Of a stretch of DNA of 9,905 bases, positions 7,472-9,905 are shown piece after piece. A program made the position numbers and the translations under genes. The notes under the pieces were generated by a model. It had not been told where the DNA came from and did not search any database. It worked only from the letters and a program-made list of their open reading frames with translations. Within the stretch, counting starts at the first letter, position 1. Every line of letters begins with the position of its first letter. This stretch comes from an uncultured Bacteroidales bacterium (GTDB lineage: Bacteria; Bacteroidota; Bacteroidia; Bacteroidales; P3), in the NCBI GenBank assembly GCA_905236405.1, contig CAJOQB010000172.1:1-9905 (forward strand), read 5' to 3'.

Positions 7472-9775
7472 ATGAAAAAGTCTATTCGACAAAGAACCAT
7501 CCAACCACTGCTGGCGTCGGTACTGGCGCTGGCGTCGCTGCCGCTATTCGCCCAGCAGCCTGCCGACACCGTGACGGCCCGTCGCCACACACTCAAGGAG
7601 GTGAACATCAACATCGGCCATGCTTCACAGCAGATGCCTCTCACCACCTCGAACATGAACCAACAGCAAATCAGCGAAAACAAAACCGACATTTCCATCC
7701 CCTACATCCTCAACCTAATGCCCAGCGTGGTGGCCGAGGGTGAGAACGGTATGGTGGGCAACACCAGTATGCGTATCCGCGGTATCGACCGCACCCGCAT
7801 CAATGTCAACATCAACGGCATCACCCTCAACGACGCCGAGAGCCAAATGGTCTATTGGGTCAACCTGCCCAACTTGGCCGGCATGGCGCAGAACATCCAG
7901 CTGCAACGCGGCACTACCGCTTCGACCGATGGCAGCAGCGACTTTGGCGGTGCCATCAACCTGCAAACCCTCAACGGACGCTTCAGCCCTTATGCCACCG
8001 CCGACTTCAGTATGGGCAGCTTCAACACACGCCAATACAGCTTCATGGCCGGTAGTGGCATCACTCGGCATAACTGGAGTGTCGACTTAGCCGCCAACGG
8101 CATGACCACCGACGGCTTTGTCCGCAACGGTTTCGCTGACCATCAGTCGCTCTTTGTCAGTGCCACCCACTACGGAAAACGTTCGCTCTTCAAGGCACTG
8201 GCCATCGCGGGCAAACAAAAGACAGGCATCACCTGGAACGGTGCCTATGCAAACGACCTCGATGCCGATCCCACCTATAACGACGCAGGCACCTACTACG
8301 ATGCCTTCGGCAACGTGTTCTATTATGGCAACGAGACCGACAACTACTTCCAGCGTCACTATCAACTATATTACAACTACTCCCTTACCTCTCGATGGAC
8401 TCTCAACACCGTGGCCGACGTTACCTTTGGCGACGGCTTCTACGAGAACTACAAAGACGACAAGAAACCAGGCAGCAAGTACGGCCTGCTCACCGATGCC
8501 ACCTCCTTGGCCAAGAGCGACTTCATCACCAGAAAACTGATGGACAACGTGGCCTATTCCCTCAACATCGGTGCCAACTACCAAAGCGACCGTTTCCACC
8601 TCTCCTTTGGCCAGGCAGCACAACTATACGACGGTTTCCACTTCGGCCATATCATCTGGGCTCAAGACCCCTCGCTCCTTGCCCTCAACACCTTTGACGA
8701 GAACGGCGAGTACGAGTGGTACCGCAACCACTCCGTCAAGAAAAGCACCAACTCCTACCTCCGTGCCAACTGGGACATCAGCGACAAGAGCAGCCTCTAC
8801 GCCGACCTCCAATTCCGTATAGTCCACTACACCATGGAGGGCACTGACGACGACGATATCTGGGACTCGCTCCATTTCAACGAGGACTATTTCTTCTTCA
8901 ACCCCAAAGTGGGTTATAACCGTAGTTGGAGCAGCGACAACGGTCAGCAGAACCGTCTCTACTTTGTGGCCGGCATCAGCCACCGCGAGCCCTGTCGTGC
9001 CGACATCACCGACGCCTACTACAGCAACCTGTGGTACAACAACGGCGACACCGTCAAGGCTGAGGCCATGCTCGACATCGAGACCGGCTATCAAATCCAA
9101 CGCCACCGCTTCAGTGCCAGCGCCAACCTCTATGCCATGCTCTACAAAGACCAGCTCACCCCCAGTGGCCGCATCAACAGTGCCAGTGGATATGCCCTGA
9201 TGGACAACGTCGACCGCAGCTATCGCATCGGTATCGAACTCGTGGCCGGCTATCAGGCCACCGACTGGATGAACCTGGCCGGTAACCTCACCCTCAGCAG
9301 CAACAAGATTATCGACTATGTCTACAATGTCTCCGTGATGGATGAGAACTGGGACTACGACCATACCGAACAGCGTTCGCTCGGCAACACCGACCTCAGT
9401 TTCTCGCCCAGCGTGGTGGGTGCCGCCATCGCCTCGTTCCGCCCCTTCTATGGTTTGGGACCCAAAGGCCGCAACTTCTCTCTCCAGTTCATTGGCAAAT
9501 ATGTTGGCAAGATGTATGTCGACAACACCTCGCGTCCCGAGATGCTGCAGGACGATTATTTCCTTCTCAACCTCAAAGCCGGCTACACTTGGCAGCTGAG
9601 CGGCAACAAAGAAATCGAGGCACAGTTGGTGGTCAACAACCTGCTCGACCACACCTACCGCATCAACGCATGGAACGCCTCCTACTATTTCACCGATGGC
9701 AGCGACAGCTACGACCGCGCCTTCTTCCAGCAGCCTGGCCGCAACATGATGGCTCGTCTGGTGTTCAGCTTCTGA
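7472..9775 (+). CDS. TonB-dependent outer-membrane receptor, probable thiamine importer (OMthi type)
   Basis: A 767-aa outer-membrane beta barrel with an N-terminal plug, energised by TonB/ExbBD, which are not encoded here. A signal peptide (about 1-27, cleaved after LFA before QQ) leads to a plug at about 60-175 with MRIRGIDRTRINVNINGITL and then LQRGTTASTDGSSDFGGAINL. The rest is rich in aromatic and alternating residues typical of barrel strands and ends in MARLVFSF with a terminal Phe. It lacks the N-terminal carboxypeptidase-like domain and an adjacent SusD gene, so it looks like a vitamin or metal receptor rather than a glycan importer. Substrate is inferred from the TPP riboswitch in its leader and the nearby pnuT-thiN. 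The ATG at 7472 has an A-rich, SD-free upstream region. The gene is monocistronic, ending at a strong terminator. Confidence 0.92.
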   Translation: MKKSIRQRTIQPLLASVLALASLPLFAQQPADTVTARRHTLKEVNINIGHASQQMPLTTSNMNQQQISENKTDISIPYILNLMPSVVAEGENGMVGNTSMRIRGIDRTRINVNINGITLNDAESQMVYWVNLPNLAGMAQNIQLQRGTTASTDGSSDFGGAINLQTLNGRFSPYATADFSMGSFNTRQYSFMAGSGITRHNWSVDLAANGMTTDGFVRNGFADHQSLFVSATHYGKRSLFKALAIAGKQKTGITWNGAYANDLDADPTYNDAGTYYDAFGNVFYYGNETDNYFQRHYQLYYNYSLTSRWTLNTVADVTFGDGFYENYKDDKKPGSKYGLLTDATSLAKSDFITRKLMDNVAYSLNIGANYQSDRFHLSFGQAAQLYDGFHFGHIIWAQDPSLLALNTFDENGEYEWYRNHSVKKSTNSYLRANWDISDKSSLYADLQFRIVHYTMEGTDDDDIWDSLHFNEDYFFFNPKVGYNRSWSSDNGQQNRLYFVAGISHREPCRADITDAYYSNLWYNNGDTVKAEAMLDIETGYQIQRHRFSASANLYAMLYKDQLTPSGRINSASGYALMDNVDRSYRIGIELVAGYQATDWMNLAGNLTLSSNKIIDYVYNVSVMDENWDYDHTEQRSLGNTDLSFSPSVVGAAIASFRPFYGLGPKGRNFSLQFIGKYVGKMYVDNTSRPEMLQDDYFLLNLKAGYTWQLSGNKEIEAQLVVNNLLDHTYRINAWNASYYFTDGSDSYDRAFFQQPGRNMMARLVFSF

Positions 9776-9783
9776 TGCCATCG

Positions 9784-9823
9784 CGATATAACGTTATTTC
9801 GACATAACGATATAACGACAAAA
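9784..9823. repeat. 8-bp tandem repeats after the receptor gene
   Basis: Five consecutive octamers read CGATATAA, CGTTATTT, CGACATAA, CGATATAA and CGACAAAA. The second makes a 10-bp palindrome ATAACGTTAT (9788-9797) with its neighbour. The block lies between the receptor stop and the terminator. It may be a short simple-sequence expansion with no function. Confidence 0.6.
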
Positions 9824-9851
9824 AAGCCTGCCCCGAATCGAGGCAGGCTTT
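9823..9851. terminator. Strong bidirectional intrinsic terminator
   Basis: AAAGCCTGCC (9823-9832) and GGCAGGCTTT (9842-9851) form a perfect 10-bp stem with a 9-nt loop. T-rich sequence follows on the plus strand (TTTCTTT) and the opposite strand reads out into a T-run from the A-tract at 9820-9825. It sits between convergent genes and can end both transcripts. Confidence 0.9.
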
Positions 9852-9874
9852 CTTTATCGAAACTTTGAGTGATT

Positions 9875-9905
9875 CTATTTCACGATGAGTTTCTTGACAG
9901 TGTTG
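9875..9905 (-). CDS. 3' end of a convergent gene, possible type IX secretion tail
   Basis: Reading the minus strand from the right edge gives NTVKKLIVK and a TAG stop (9877-9875). Only nine residues are visible. The ending resembles the C-terminus of type A sorting domains, which send proteins through the Bacteroidetes type IX secretion system and often finish in a K-(L/I)-(I/V)-V-K motif. The position just past a bidirectional terminator supports a genuine gene end. The identity of the protein is not visible, and chance resemblance is possible with so few residues. Confidence 0.5.
   Translation of the reverse strand, partial: NTVKKLIVK

Noticed and set aside
8624..9781. 385-codon minus-strand frame opposite the receptor gene
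   Set aside because: It is a composition effect of the GC-rich codons of the receptor, which has a complete signal peptide, plug and barrel on the plus strand.

Overview
The window looks like a chromosomal segment of a Bacteroidales bacterium. Promoter-like boxes fit the Bacteroidetes TTTG/TAnnTTTG pattern, start codons lack Shine-Dalgarno sequences, and a PnuC-like transporter is paired with a thiamine pyrophosphokinase. A TPP riboswitch precedes a TonB-dependent receptor, and a gene tail at the right edge resembles a type IX secretion signal. There is no rRNA, so I cannot name a genus. I see no phage, transposase, integrase, CRISPR array or tRNA.

Layout, left to right. (1) 1-911, minus: ribBA (riboflavin synthesis), cut at its 3' end by the window edge. 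(2) 912-1436: a divergent intergenic region with two different tandem-repeat blocks, periods 23 bp and about 32 bp. (3) 1437-2372, plus: a diacylglycerol-kinase-family lipid kinase that may be translated from a leaderless GTG. (4) 7173 down to 2373, minus: a tight five-gene run, menA-like prenyltransferase, lepA, a membrane-anchored protein of unknown function, pnuT and thiN. Gaps are 33, 33 and 11 bp, then a 4-bp overlap. (5) 7174-7471: a plus-strand promoter, a TPP (THI-box) riboswitch and a terminator-like hairpin. (6) 7472-9775, plus: a TonB-dependent receptor. (7) 9776-9905: short 8-bp repeats, a strong bidirectional terminator, and the last codons of a convergent minus-strand gene.

The main biological theme is thiamine salvage. 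The receptor behind the riboswitch is the likely outer-membrane importer, PnuT the inner-membrane transporter, and ThiN the kinase that turns thiamine into TPP, which traps it in the cell and is the riboswitch ligand. The parts and this type of riboswitch-controlled uptake are known in Bacteroidetes. What is unusual here is the arrangement: pnuT-thiN sit at the tail of a lepA operon with no second THI box, and only the divergent receptor gene shows riboswitch control. The least explained DNA is the double repeat block between ribBA and the lipid kinase.
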